Assembly (NCBI RefSeq): GCF_030296595.1
Contig: NZ_AP027731.1
Span: 2,914,001 to 2,978,000 of the forward strand
DNA length: 64,000 bases
Direction: 5' to 3'
Origin: Naasia aerilata
GTDB taxonomy: Bacteria > Actinomycetota > Actinomycetes > Actinomycetales > Microbacteriaceae
Shown here piece after piece: positions 28,489-40,728 of the stretch (within the stretch, counting starts at the first letter, position 1; each line of letters starts with the position of its first letter). Position numbers and translations under genes: made by a program. The notes beneath the pieces are model-generated. The model saw only the letters and a program-made list of their open reading frames with translations. It was not told where the DNA came from and searched no databases.

Positions 28489-29367
28489 GTGCACATCCTC
28501 GAGGCCCTCCTGCTCGGCTTCGTCCAGGGACTCACCGAGTTCCTGCCGATCTCCTCGAGCGCGCACCTGCGCATCGTGGGCGAGTTCCTGCCGGGCGCCG
28601 AGGACCCGGGCGCGGCCTTCACCGCCATCACGCAGCTCGGCACCGAGACCGCGGTCCTCGTGTTCTTCTGGCGCGACATCGTGCGGATCGTCTCCCGCTG
28701 GTTCCTGGCGCTGTTCGCCCTCAAGGACTCGGCGGGCCAGGTCCGGGTGCCGCGGGACGATCCGGATGCCCGGATGGGCTGGCTGATCATCCTCGGCTCG
28801 CTGCCGATCGGCATCCTGGGGCTCCTGTTCCAGGACGACATCACGACCACCCTCCGCTCGCTCTGGGTCGTCGCGTTCACGCTCATCGTCTTCGGCATCC
28901 TGCTCGGGGTCGCCGATCTGGTGGGGCGGAAGGAGCGCCGGCTCAACACCCTCAGCGTTCCGCACGGCATCGTGTTCGGGTTCGCTCAGGCGCTCGCGCT
29001 GATCCCCGGCGTCTCGCGCTCCGGCGGCACGATCACGGCAGGCCTGTTCCTCGGCTACACGCGCCGAGCCGCCGCCCGCTACTCGTTCCTGCTCGCGATC
29101 CCCGCGGTGTTCCTCAGCGGCCTCTACGAGCTCTACAAGTCGGTGAAGGACCCGTGCACGGCCGCCGTCGCCGGCTGCGCGCCCGAGGTCTTCAGCCCGC
29201 TCGAGACGGGGCTCGCCACGGTCGTCGCCTTCGTCGTCGGCCTCGTCGTCATCGCGTTCTTCCTCAGCTACATCTCGAAGCGCTCCTTCCTGCCGTTCGT
29301 GATCTACCGCGTCCTGCTCGGCGGCGCGCTCATCGTCCTGCTCAGCACCGGAGTCCTCACCGCCTGA
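28489..29367 (+). CDS. uppP: Undecaprenyl-diphosphate phosphatase
   Basis: 292-residue, polytopic. The two catalytic signatures are [13 protein letters not shown] near residue 20 and [13 protein letters not shown] near residue 180. It recycles the C55 lipid carrier for cell-wall synthesis and confers bacitracin tolerance. GTG start; TAGGGT at 28437 is a likely -10 box and GGAGG lies upstream of the GTG. Confidence 0.95.
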   Translation: MHILEALLLGFVQGLTEFLPISSSAHLRIVGEFLPGAEDPGAAFTAITQLGTETAVLVFFWRDIVRIVSRWFLALFALKDSAGQVRVPRDDPDARMGWLIILGSLPIGILGLLFQDDITTTLRSLWVVAFTLIVFGILLGVADLVGRKERRLNTLSVPHGIVFGFAQALALIPGVSRSGGTITAGLFLGYTRRAAARYSFLLAIPAVFLSGLYELYKSVKDPCTAAVAGCAPEVFSPLETGLATVVAFVVGLVVIAFFLSYISKRSFLPFVIYRVLLGGALIVLLSTGVLTA

Positions 29368-29392
29368 GGCGAGGCGGTGGCAGGATGATCGC

Positions 29393-30386
29393 GTGACCGA
29401 TCTGGAGGCGCGCCCTGGACTCGTCGTCGCCGAGGACGGGCCCGCCTACGCCGGCGTGCAGGTGCTCGAGCCGCGGGACGTGCCGCTCGGCGGAGTGCGC
29501 GCCATGACGGTCCGCCGGACCCTGCCGCAGCGGCGCCGATCGCTCATCGGCGCCTGGTGCTTCCTGGACTCCTACGGGCCCGACGACGTCGGCGCGTCGG
29601 GCGGCATGCAGGTGCCGGGACACCCGCACACCGGGTTGCAGACGGTCACCTGGCTCTTCGAAGGCGAGATCGAGCACCGCGACACCCTCGGCACGGTCCG
29701 CGTGATCCGCCCCGGCGAGGTGAACCTCATGACGGCCGGCTCGGGCATCGCCCACTCCGAGTACTCGACGGCCGGCACGACCCGGCTGCACGGGGCGCAG
29801 CTGTGGGTCGCCCTGCCCGACTCCCGGCGCGCGGGAGCGCGCGACTTCGAGAACTACGCCGCGCCACAGATCGCGGTGGGAGACGCCCGCATCCGGGTCT
29901 TCCTCGGCGAGCTCGCGGGGGAGCGGTCGCCGGTGGCGACCTGGACGCCTCTCCTCGGCGCCGAGATCCTCCTGCCCCCGGCGGCGCCGTCGAGCTCGCG
30001 ACGGATCCCGGGTTCGAGCACGGCCTCCTCGTCGACGAGGGGCCCGTGCTGCTCGACGGCGTGCCGGGGAGCCCGGGCGCCTGCTGTACCGCGACGCCGG
30101 CCCGGCGACGATGCGCCTCGAGGCGCCCGAGGGCGCCCGCCTGCTCCTCCTCGGCGGAACGCCGCTCGGCGAGCCGATCGTCATGTGGTGGAACTTCGTC
30201 GCCCGCAGCCACGAGGAGATCGTCGCCCAGCGCGCACAGTGGCAGGCCCAGCTGGCTGCGGCCACGGCCGGCGGCGAGCGAGGCGGACCCTTCGGGGCGT
30301 TCCCGGAGGTGTGGCGCACGGTGCTGCCGGCACCGGAGCTGCCGACGGTGCGGCTGCGGCCGCGCGAGCAGGGAAGGACGGCATGA
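29393..30386 (+). CDS. Pirin family protein (two frame breaks)
   Basis: About 331 residues after repair at about 29985 (CTGCCCCCGGC, one C) and 30067 (CCGGGGAGCCC, one G). The pirin metal site is in PGHPHTGLQTVTWLFEGEIEHRD, and NLMTAGSGIAHSE is also typical. Pirins are Fe-binding cupins; some are quercetinases and others act in regulation. GTG 29393 has CAGGAT 6 nt upstream. The stop overlaps the GNAT gene (ATGA). Confidence 0.88.
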
Positions 30387-30706
30387 CCGAGGACAACGTC
30401 GCCATCGAGTTCCAAGGGGACCGGAACCGGTACGTGCTGCGGTTCGACGGCGAGTTCGCGGGGGTCGCGCACTTCCTGCCGCACGGCGACCAGCGCGTCT
30501 TCACGCACACCGTCGTCGACGACCGCTTCGAGGGTCAGGGCCTCGGCAGCCAGCTGGTGCGCGCGGCGCTCGAGGGAACGCGGAAGGACGGCAAGCGCAT
30601 CGTCCCCGTCTGCCCGTTCGTCGACGCCTACGTGCAGCGCCACCACGACTGGGACGACCTCATCGACCGGCCCACGAAGGCCCTGCTCGCGAGCCTCCCC
30701 GACTGA
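30383..30706 (+). CDS. Short GNAT-like N-acetyltransferase
   Basis: 107 residues, the compact YjdJ-type GNAT. The acetyl-CoA loop is FEGQGLGSQLVRAAL and the C-terminus has VPVCPFVDAYVQRHHDW, typical of this group. Acceptor unknown. It is translated with pirin (4-nt overlap). Confidence 0.88.
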   Translation: MTEDNVAIEFQGDRNRYVLRFDGEFAGVAHFLPHGDQRVFTHTVVDDRFEGQGLGSQLVRAALEGTRKDGKRIVPVCPFVDAYVQRHHDWDDLIDRPTKALLASLPD

Positions 30707-30713
30707 CGGCGGG

Positions 30714-30776
30714 CCGCGGGTCCTGCGGACACGGCGCGGCCGCGCGCGGGGCCTCGGATGTCCGCACGACCCGCGG
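30714..30776. terminator. Nested hairpin between convergent genes
   Basis: CCGCGGGTCCTGCGGACA (30714-30731) pairs with TGTCCGCACGACCCGCGG (30759-30776) with one mismatch, and the 27-nt centre is itself GC-rich and partly self-paired. It separates the GNAT gene (+) and PAC2 gene (-), so bidirectional termination is the simplest role. Confidence 0.6.
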
Positions 30777-30799
30777 GAGCGACGGACCTGGCGACCGAG

Positions 30800-31699
30800 C
30801 TAGGGGCGCTCGCGCCCGTCCGCCCAGCCGTCGCGACCGTCGCCCCGGCGGCGCAGGTACCGCTCGAACTCCTTGGCGATCGCCTCGCCGCTCGCATCCG
30901 GGGAGTCGACGGTGTCGCGCGCCTGCTCCAGCTGCTCGATGTACGCGGCCATGTCCTCGTCCTCGCCGGCGATGGCGTCGATGCCCGACTCCCACGCCGT
31001 GGACTCCTCCTCGAGGTCACCACGTGGGATGGGCACGCCGAGGACCTCCTCCAGCCGCTCGACGAGCGCGAGGGTGGCCTTGGGCGAGGGCGCGTTGTGC
31101 ACGTAGTGCGGAACCGAGGCCCAGATCGAGATGCTCGGGATGCCGACCACCTCCGCCACGTCGGCGAGCACGGAGAGGATGCCGACCGGGCCCTCGTAGG
31201 TGCTGCGCTCGAGCCCCAGCTCGTCGCGGAGCTCCTGGCTTTCGCTCGAGGAGAAGATCGAGATCGGACGCGTGTGGGGGACGTCCGCGAGCATCGCGCC
31301 CACCACGACCAGCCCGCTGATGTCGTGGACGAGTGCCGCGTCGATGACGTCGGCCGCGAAGCTCTTCCAGCTGCGGGACGGCTCGCTGCCGAGCATCACG
31401 AAGATGTTGTCGACTCGCTCGAGCGGCTCGGGAGCCACCCCGGCCAGGTCGTCGTCCTTCGCGGGGCCGTAGATGGTCGCCGTCGGCCAGCGCAGGCGAC
31501 GGCGGCCGTCGTCGTCGATGTACACGACGGGCCTCGTGAACTGGTAGTCGAAGTACTGCTCCGGGTCCAGCTCGTGAACGGGCGTCAGTCCGAGGGAGTC
31601 CTTGAGCACGGCTGCGGCGCCGGAGGCCGCCTCGCCCGCGTCGTTCCAGCCCTCGAATGCGACGACGAGGATCCGACCGTCGCTGAACCGCTCCGCCAC
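30800..31699 (-). CDS. PAC2 family protein
   Basis: 299 residues of the proteasome assembly chaperone 2 fold (ILVVAFEGWNDAGEAASG at the start, VVVGAMLADVPHTRP, SIWASVPHYVHNAPSPKAT). In actinobacteria with Pup-proteasomes this gene lies near them. No proteasome gene is present here, so it must do something else or be a relic. GTG 31699 follows AGGGCAGGAC. Confidence 0.9.
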   Translation of the reverse strand: MAERFSDGRILVVAFEGWNDAGEAASGAAAVLKDSLGLTPVHELDPEQYFDYQFTRPVVYIDDDGRRRLRWPTATIYGPAKDDDLAGVAPEPLERVDNIFVMLGSEPSRSWKSFAADVIDAALVHDISGLVVVGAMLADVPHTRPISIFSSSESQELRDELGLERSTYEGPVGILSVLADVAEVVGIPSISIWASVPHYVHNAPSPKATLALVERLEEVLGVPIPRGDLEEESTAWESGIDAIAGEDEDMAAYIEQLEQARDTVDSPDASGEAIAKEFERYLRRRGDGRDGWADGRERP

Positions 31700-31897
31700 G
31701 TGTCCTGCCCTTCCGCCCGCACGCGGGCTTCGTCTCAGGATAGGTCTCCGCCGATGCCGCTGGCCGGAGATCGGGGTTCCGTTCGCCATCAGCCGATTCG
31801 CCGCCCCGCGCGAGTCGGCGCACGGCGCGCGTCGGAGGGGACGTCGGCGCCGCCGTCGAGGCGGGCGCTCCGTGCCCGTTGCCTAGACTGGCCCGTT

Positions 31898-33666
<1,769 letters not shown>

Positions 33667-33707
33667 GCCGATCCCGGCCCCTCGGCTTCCCCTGGACGGC
33701 TTCCTCC

Positions 33708-34667
33708 ATGATCAGACGACTCCCGCGCGTCGTGTCCGCCACGCTCGTGGCCGGCGCCCTGCTCGGCGGCCTGTCCGCCTGCTATGTCGGCCCCGCGAAC
33801 ACGGATTGCGTGCCGAAGGCCTCCGCCGGCACCGCGTCGAACGCGGTCTCCGCGTCCGGCACAGTGCTCAGCCAGCCGGACGTCACCTTCCCGACGCCGC
33901 TGCGCCCCAAGAAGACCGAGGTCAGCGTGCTGCAGGCCGGCGAGGGCACGCCCATCCAGGGCGACCAGTTCGTGTCGGGCTACCTCACGATCCTGAACGG
34001 CACGACCGGGGACGTCCTGGACCAGTCGGACTACGGAGCAGGCACCCCGTCGTCGTTCGTGATCGACAAGCTGCCGATCGCGGGCCTCAAGAAGGGCCTC
34101 CAGTGCGCCGAGGTCGGCAGCCGCGTCGCGGTCGTCGTCCCCGGCAAGGAGGCGTTCTCCGACGACAGCCGCCCCGCCGGCATCGCGAAGGACGACTCCC
34201 TCGTGGTCGTCGTCGACTTCAAGGACGCCTTCCTCGCCCGTGCGCAGGGGATCGCCCAGGTCGCCCAGGAGGGCCTCCCGTCCGTCGTGCTCGCGCCCGA
34301 CGGCCGCCCCGGCATCACGATCCCCGCGGCAGACCCGCCGAAGAAGCTCCAGGTGGCCGACCTCATCTCCGGCAACGGCCGGAAGGTGAAGAGCGGCGAC
34401 TCGGTCCTCGTCAACTACACGGGCGTGCTCTGGAAGGAGGGCACCGTCTTCGACTCCAGCTGGCAGAACGGCGCCCCGATCACCATCAAGGCGACGAAGG
34501 GGCAGGCGATCCCCGGCTTCCTCGACGCCCTGAAGGGCGCCCAGGTGGGCGACCAGATCCTCGCGGTCATTCCGCCGGACCAGGCGTACGGCGATCAGGC
34601 GAGCGGGTCCGTCCCGGCCGGATCGACGCTCGTCTTCGTCATCGACGTCCTCGGCATCGTCAAGTAA
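33708..34667 (+). CDS. FKBP-type peptidyl-prolyl isomerase lipoprotein
   Basis: 319 residues. The signal peptide ends in a lipobox LGGLSAC near residue 24, so the protein is anchored outside the membrane. Two FKBP-like domains are visible: a degenerate one (about 60-180) and a better preserved one from VNYTGVLWKEGTVFDSSW to PAGSTLVFVIDVLGI. It should help fold secreted proteins; TatA and TatC are encoded nearby. Confidence 0.92.
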   Translation: MIRRLPRVVSATLVAGALLGGLSACYVGPANTDCVPKASAGTASNAVSASGTVLSQPDVTFPTPLRPKKTEVSVLQAGEGTPIQGDQFVSGYLTILNGTTGDVLDQSDYGAGTPSSFVIDKLPIAGLKKGLQCAEVGSRVAVVVPGKEAFSDDSRPAGIAKDDSLVVVVDFKDAFLARAQGIAQVAQEGLPSVVLAPDGRPGITIPAADPPKKLQVADLISGNGRKVKSGDSVLVNYTGVLWKEGTVFDSSWQNGAPITIKATKGQAIPGFLDALKGAQVGDQILAVIPPDQAYGDQASGSVPAGSTLVFVIDVLGIVK

Positions 34668-34690
34668 GCACTCCGTTGGCGTCGGAGGCG

Positions 34691-35666
34691 GTGCCCGTCG
34701 AGGAGAGGCTCTTCAGCCTCGTCCTCGCCCTCGTCGCGACCGAGCACGGCCTCACCAAGGCGGAGATCCTCTCCTCCGTGCAGGGCTATCGCCAGCGGTA
34801 CTCGACGGGCGGGAACAACGCGAGCCTCGAGCGCCAGTTCGAGCGCGACAAGGACGACATCCGCGAGCTCGGCGTGCCGCTCGAGACCATCGAGCCGCCG
34901 AGCGAGGCGGGCAACAACCAGAACCTCCGCTACCGCATCCCGAAGGGCGCATACGACCTGCCTGCGGACGTGACGTTCACGCCGCAGGAGACGACGCTGC
35001 TCAACCTCGCCGCTGAGGTCTGGCGCGAGGGCTCGCTGTCGAGCGAGTCGCACCGGGCCCTCATCAAGCTCCGCTCGCTCGGCGTCGAGGCAGACGACCC
35101 GACCATCGGCTATGCGCCGCGCATCCGCGTCCGGGAGACCGCCTTCGAGCCCCTCCGGTCGGCGATCGACAAGCACCTCGTCGTCAAGTTCGCGTACCTC
35201 AAGCCGGGGAGAACGCCGCGACCGAGCGGACCGTGGAGCCGCTGGCCCTCGTCAAGCACGAGGGACGCTGGCACCTCGCCTCGCAGGACCGCGCGCGCAA
35301 GGCGCCCCGCACCTTCCTGCTGAGCCGCATCGTGGGACCCGTCACGACCACGCGGACCGTGTTCGTCCCGCCGGAAGGCGACGCCGCGGCAGCCGCGCTG
35401 AACGAGCTGGACCGCATCCTCGCCAACGGCCGCGTGCGGATCCGCGTGGCCCCGGGCTCGGACGCCGAGACGCGCCTCAGCCGCCGCGCCGCCTCCGTGC
35501 CGGCGGAGGGGAGCTCGTGCTCAACTACTCCGACTCCAACCTGATGGCGGACGAGCTCGCCTCGTTCGGACCCGAGGTGCTCGTCCTCGAGCCCGATCAT
35601 CTGAAGGACCGGGTGATCGCCCGGCTGAGGCGCGTCGTCGCCGACCACGAGGAGGCGGCTCGATGA
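34691..35666 (+). CDS. pafB: WYL-domain transcriptional regulator PafB-like (two frame breaks)
   Basis: About 325 residues after repair at about 35206 (CCGGGGAGAAC) and 35508 (GAGGGGAGCTC), one G each. An N-terminal winged helix (FSLVLALVATEHGLTKAEIL, LERQFERDKDDIRELGV) precedes the WYL domain. PafB with PafC forms the activator of the LexA-independent DNA-damage response in actinobacteria. The start is GTG 34691 or TTG 34676. Its stop overlaps pafC. Confidence 0.87.
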
Positions 35667-36639
35667 GCGCGCGACCGCTGCAGGCGCAGGACAAGCTCGC
35701 CTTCCTGCTGTCGCTGGTGCCCTACCTGATCGACCACGAGCAGGTGAGCGTCGCCGAGGCGGCGAAGCACTTCGGGGTCAGAGACGACGAGATGCGTCGC
35801 GCCGTCGAGCTCATCGCCGTCTCCGGGCTGCCGGGCGACAGCGACGCCTACCTGCACAACGACCTCTTCGACATCAACTGGGACGAGTTCGAGGAGAACG
35901 ATCTGATCGTCCTCACCCACTCGGTCGCGATCGACGAGTCGCCGCGCTTCTCCGCCCGCGAGACGGCGGCGCTGCTCGCCGGGCTGCAGTATCTGTCGGC
36001 GCTGCCCGAGAACGCGGATCGGGCCGCGCTCGCGTCGCTCATGAACAAGCTCGCGCGGGGGCCTCCGCCCCGCCGAGCCCCGTGGTGGTCGCCGGCGCCC
36101 GCGTCGACGCGGACCTCCCGGTCCTGCGGGATGCCCTCGTCGCGAAGCATCAGGTCGAGTTCGCGTACCGGGATGCGCAGGGCAACACCGAGACCCGCAC
36201 CGTCGATCCGCTGCGGCTCGACTCGGACGACGAGAACTGGTACCTCCGGGGCTGGGACCATGCCCGCGAGGCTGTCCGCACCTTCCGGCTCGACCGGATG
36301 AGCGCCGTGCGCGCGACGGATGCGCCCGTCAGCCGGGCCGCGGAGGAGGTCGCGCTCTCCGACGTGCTCTTCGAGACGTCGCCCGAGGACCTCACGGTCG
36401 TCGTCGAGGTCAGCGAGAGCGCGCTGCCGCTTCTGGGGGAGTACCTGCCGGAGGGCACCCGCACGCGTCCCGGCGCGCGCCCGGGTCTGGTCGAGGCGAC
36501 GATCCGCGTGGGCCACTACCACGGCCTCAAGCGCCTGGCGGCGCGTCTGTCGGGCACGGTCCGCGTCCTCTCCCCGGACGACGCGCGTACCGCGGTCGCA
36601 GACTGGGCCCGCGCGGGCCTCGCCGCCTACGACGCCTGA
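35663..36639 (+). CDS. pafC: WYL-domain transcriptional regulator PafC-like (frame break)
   Basis: About 325 residues after repair at about 36059 (CGCGGGGGCC, one G). The helical start LAFLLSLVPYLIDHEQVSVAEAA, the central DINWDEFEENDLIVL and the WYL core (VEFAYRDAQGNTETRTVDPLRL, ENWYLRGWDHAREAVR) match PafC. It works as a heterodimer with PafB; ssDNA sensing through the WYL domain is the accepted model. ATG overlaps the pafB stop (ATGA). Confidence 0.87.
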
Positions 36640-36699
36640 GCGCGCGCCCTCGCGCCCGCGAACCGAGGACCACAAAGCAGCGCATCGCGACAACACGCC

Positions 36700-36827
36700 C
36701 GCTGATTGAGGAGCCGCGAAGCGGCGTCTCGAAATCCGCGGGACGATCCTTGGGCGCGGCGCCCCGTACTCTCCGACCATCGGGCCTGATTTCGAGACGC
36801 TCGCAGCGCGAGCTCCTCAATCATCGG
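36700..36827. repeat. Inverted pair of REP-like repeats
   Basis: Two copies of a roughly 38-nt element face each other: a reverse copy at 36700-36736 (TGATTGAGGAGCCGCGAAGC onward) and a forward copy at 36788-36827 (GATTTCGAGACGCTCGCAGC onward). They are separated by about 50 nt and can form a large hairpin between pafC and the next gene. Three more copies are at 42602-42880. Confidence 0.75.
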
Positions 36828-36879
36828 TACTCGGCGCCCTCCTCCTTTCCCGCATTTCGAGCGGAACTAGACTCGGGGG

Positions 36880-37254
36880 ATGCCGTGGTGGTCCTGGGTG
36901 CTCATCTGGGTGCTGCTCGTGCTCGCGATGCTCGGCATGCTCGCGCTCTTCGGCTGGTGGCTGTTCCGCAAGGCCATGACCGCCTTCGAGGCGCTCGGGG
37001 AGCTGACGTCGAAACTCGAGCTGCTCGACGCCGCGAGTGACGAGGTCTCACCCCGCCACTTCACCAACGCGATCCTCCGAGATCGCGCGGAGGTGCAGGA
37101 GGCGCATCGCGTCCTTGCCGATCTCCGAGCAGACCGGAAGCGTGTGCGCCGGGAGAGCCGCCTGGCCCGGGGTAAACTCCTGGTAACCGCCGATCTGAGA
37201 AAGAGGACCTTCCCATGGGAATCTTCGGCAACGCATTCGGATGGCCGCACCTGA
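36880..37254 (+). CDS. Small membrane protein upstream of tatA
   Basis: One N-terminal helix (WVLIWVLLVLAMLGMLALFGWWLF) then a helical cytoplasmic tail. As read it is 124 residues and overlaps tatA by 40 nt. A G-run at about 37170 (GCCCGGGGTAAAC) suggests one missing G; restoring it would give a stop at once (about 97 residues, ending RLARG) and remove the overlap. TAGACT is 6 nt before the ATG (leaderless). Function unknown, but conserved position before tatA suggests a link to the envelope. Confidence 0.7.
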   Translation: MPWWSWVLIWVLLVLAMLGMLALFGWWLFRKAMTAFEALGELTSKLELLDAASDEVSPRHFTNAILRDRAEVQEAHRVLADLRADRKRVRRESRLARGKLLVTADLRKRTFPWESSATHSDGRT

Positions 37255-37478
37255 TCGTCATCCTGGTCATCGTGCTGCTGCTGTTCGGGGCGCCCAAGCT
37301 GCCGGCCCTCGCGAAGAGCATCGGCCAGTCCATGAAGATCTTCAAGGCCGAGATCAAGTCCGACGATGACCCGCGGATCGACGCGCCCAAGACCCCGATC
37401 GTGTACACCGAGGACCCGCCGGCCGTCGCGCCGACCGTGACCCCGGCGGACAGCACGGGGTCCCAGCCGAAGCAGTAG
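37215..37478 (+). CDS. tatA: Twin-arginine translocase subunit TatA
   Basis: 87 residues. A single N-terminal helix (HLIVILVIVLLLFGAPKLPALA) is followed by an amphipathic helix and a Pro/Thr-rich tail, the TatA layout. It forms the pore-like assembly for export of folded proteins. It is 3 nt upstream of tatC. Confidence 0.95.
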   Translation: MGIFGNAFGWPHLIVILVIVLLLFGAPKLPALAKSIGQSMKIFKAEIKSDDDPRIDAPKTPIVYTEDPPAVAPTVTPADSTGSQPKQ

Positions 37479-37481
37479 CGG

Positions 37482-38267
37482 ATGGCCCGCGCACGGCGGG
37501 ACCGCGACTCCGAGCGGCGCATGTCGCTCGGCGAGCACCTGCTGGAACTGCGGCGCCGGCTGTTCATCTCTGCGATCGCGATCGCCGTCGCGATGGTGGC
37601 CGGCTACCTGCTCTCCGACTGGATCTGGGACGCCCTGCGGACGCCCATGTACGCGCTGGCGAAGAGCCACGACGCGAAGATCAACTACACGAACATCACG
37701 CAGGCGTTCGACCTCAAGCTGCGCATCTCGTTCACGGCGGGCCTCGTGCTCTCCGCGCCGGTGTGGCTCTACCAGGTCTGGGCGTTCATCGTCCCGGGCC
37801 TCACGCGCAAGGAGCGGCAGTACGGCTTCGGCTTCTTCTTCGCCGCCGTCCCGCTGTTCTTCGCCGGCTGCGCGAGCGGCTGGTACGTGTGGCCGCACAT
37901 CGTCGAGCTCATGGTCGGCTTCGCGCCCAAGCAGGACTCGGTGTTCCTCAACGCGAGCGACTACCTCGACTTCGTGCTCAAGCTGATCCTCATCGTCGGC
38001 GTCGCCTTCGTCCTGCCGGTGTTCCTCGTGCTGCTCAACTTCGTCGGCGTCCTGCCCGGCGTCAGCATCCTCAAGAGCTGGCGCGTCGCCATCCTCACGA
38101 TCGTGCTGTTCACGGCGGTCGCCACCCCGGCGGCCGATGTCATCTCGATGTTCCTCCTCGCGATCCCGATGGTGCTGCTCTACGTGGCAGCGGCGGGCAT
38201 CGCGGTCCTGCACGACCGGCGGGTGGCGCGCCGCACGGACGCGCTTGCGGCCGGGTACGCCTCCTGA
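37482..38267 (+). CDS. tatC: Twin-arginine translocase subunit TatC
   Basis: 261 residues with six membrane helices. SLGEHLLELRRRLFIS carries the signal-recognition surface with the conserved Glu, and VWLYQVWAFIVPGLTRKER is the conserved first periplasmic/second helix region. It recognises twin-arginine signals and works with TatA. Start ATG 37482 follows the tatA stop directly. Confidence 0.96.
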   Translation: MARARRDRDSERRMSLGEHLLELRRRLFISAIAIAVAMVAGYLLSDWIWDALRTPMYALAKSHDAKINYTNITQAFDLKLRISFTAGLVLSAPVWLYQVWAFIVPGLTRKERQYGFGFFFAAVPLFFAGCASGWYVWPHIVELMVGFAPKQDSVFLNASDYLDFVLKLILIVGVAFVLPVFLVLLNFVGVLPGVSILKSWRVAILTIVLFTAVATPAADVISMFLLAIPMVLLYVAAAGIAVLHDRRVARRTDALAAGYAS

Positions 38268-38283
38268 CACGGAACGGAACACC

Positions 38284-40723
38284 ATGACCGCAGAGCTGTC
38301 CCCGGCGGAGCGCTTCGCCGCCTCGCGGAACAAGCGCCGCTTCCCGGCCCTCGACGCGTTCCAGGCGCGCCAGTCCTTCGACCTGGACCCGTTCCAGGTG
38401 CGCGCGTGCGAGTCGCTGGAGGAGGAGGGGCGTGCTCGTGGCCGCCCCGACGGGAGCCGGCAAGACCATCGTCGCCGAGTTCGCGGTCTTCCTCGCGATG
38501 CAGGAGGTGAGCGACAAGGTCTTCTACACCGCGCCCATCAAGGCGCTGTCCAACCAGAAGTTCAACGAGCTGGTCGAGGACTACGGACCCGAGAACGTCG
38601 GTCTGCTGACGGGCGACACCAACATCAACGCGCGCGCCCGGATCGTCGTCATGACGACCGAGGTCCTCCGCAACATGCTCTACGCCGACTCCGACCTCCT
38701 GCAGGACCTCGCGTTCGTCGTCATGGACGAGGTGCACTACCTCGCCGACCGCTTCCGCGGCCCGGTGTGGGAGGAGGTCATCATCCACCTGCCGCAGACC
38801 GCACGCCTGGTGTCCCTGAGCGCGACGGTGTCGAACGCCGAGGAGTTCGGCGACTGGCTGCAGGCGGTCCGCGGCGACACCGACGTGATCGTGTCCGAGG
38901 AGCGCCCGGTGCCGCTCCAGCAGCACGTCATCGTGCGCTCCAAGCTCGTCGACCTCTTCGACTCATCCGGGCTCGCCGCGACCAACCGGGTGAACCCGGA
39001 GCTTGTGCAGATGGCCCGCTACGGCGGCCGGGTGCTGGGGGTCCGGGAGGCGCGGGATGTGGGCCGCCGCCATTCGAAGGGCGGCCGTCCTGACATGGGC
39101 CGGATGGACCGGGCCGATCTCGTCCGCCTGCTCGACGAGCGCAACCTCCTGCCCGCCATCTTCTTCATCTTCAGCCGGGTGGGCTGCGACGCCGCGGTCC
39201 AGCAGGTTCTCCGTGACGGCGTCAAGCTCACGGAGTCGTGGGAGCGGAAGGAGATCCGCGAGATCGTCGAGGACCGCTGCCGCACGCTGATGGACGAGGA
39301 CCTCGCCGTCCTCGGCTACTGGGAGTGGCTCGAGGGCCTCGAGCGCGGGGTGGCGTCCCACCACGCCGGCCTCCTGCCGGCCTTCAAGGAGGTCGTCGAG
39401 GAGCTGTTCCAGCGGAAGCTCGTCAAGGTGGTCTTCGCGACGGAGACGCTCGCGCTCGGCATCAACATGCCCGCTCGCACGGTCGTCCTGGAGAAGCTCG
39501 AGAAATTCAATGGGGAAGCCCGCGTCCCGATCACGCCGGGGGAGTACACCCAGCTGACCGGCCGCGCCGGGCGCCGGGGCATCGACGTCGAGGGTCACTC
39601 CGTCATCCAGTGGGCCGACGGCATGGAGCCGCAGGCCGTCGCCTCGCTCGCCTCCCGGCGCAGCTATCCGCTGAACTCCTCCTTCCGGCCCACCTACAAC
39701 ATGGCGGTCAACCTCATCGAGCAGTTCGGCCGGGACCGCACCCGCGAGATCCTCGAGTCGAGCTTCGCCCAGTTCCAGGCCGACCGGGCCGTCGTCGACC
39801 TCGCCCGCAAGGTGCGCCAGCAGGAGGAGTCGCTCGCCGGCTACGAGAAGGCCATGCAGGACGAGAGCGGGCAGAGCGGCGACTTCACGGAGTACGCGCA
39901 GATCCGCCGCGAGATCACCGACCTCGAGCGCGCCGGCTCCCAGAACCGCGACCGGACGAAGGCGCAGGCGGAGAAGCACCAGCGGCGCCTGGCCGAGCTG
40001 CGGAAGCGGCTGCGTACCCATCCCGGCCACTCGTCGCCGAAGCGCGAGGAGCTGTCCCGCTGGGCGGAGCGCTGGTGGCGCCTCAAGCGCCAGACGGACG
40101 GCCTCCGGCAGCAGATCGCGACGCGGACCGGTGCAGTCGCCAAGGTCTTCGACCGCGTCACCGACGTGCTTCTCGAGGAGGGCTACCTCAAGCTCGACGC
40201 CGAGGGGCAGATCGTCCTGACGGGCAACGGGACCATGCTCAAGCGGATCTACGGCGAGCGAGACCTCCTCGTCGCGGAGTCTCTGCGCCGCGGCGTCTGG
40301 AACGAGCTGGATCCTGCCGCCTTCGCCGCCCTCGCCACCACGCTGGTCTTCGAGCCGCGACGCGAGGAGGACCCGGTCTCGGAGCGCTGGCTCCCGCGCG
40401 GCCCCTTCCGCGCCTCCCTCGACAAGCTGCAGGACATCTGGGCCCGGCTCGACGACGTCGAGCGGGACCACAAGCTCCCCGGCTCCACGCCGCCCTCCAC
40501 CGGACTCGTGATCGCGATGCACAAGTGGGCGCGGGGTGGCCCGCTCGATCAGGTCCTGCGCGACGCGGACCTGCAGGCGGGCGACTTCGTCCGCTGGTCG
40601 AAGCAGACCATCGACCTGCTCGACCAGATCTCGATCGTCGCGGACGGCCGCCAGGGACGCACGGCCCGCCAGGCCATGGACGCCATCCGGCGGGGCATCG
40701 TCGCCTACTCGAGCGTGGGCTGA
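38284..40723 (+). CDS. helY: Ski2-like DEAD/DEAH helicase (frame break)
   Basis: About 813 residues. Walker A is VAAPTGAGKT, motif II is VVMDEVHYLADRFRGP, SATVSNAEEF is motif III, and TGRAGRRGIDVEG is motif VI. A long C-terminal arch-like region follows. The frame changes at about 38430 (GAGGAGGAGGGGCGTG) by -2 or +1; two missing Gs would give SLEEGGGVLVAAP. It is probably an RNA helicase; its place after tatC is conserved in actinobacteria, including M. tuberculosis helY. Confidence 0.9.
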
Positions 40724-40728
40724 GACGC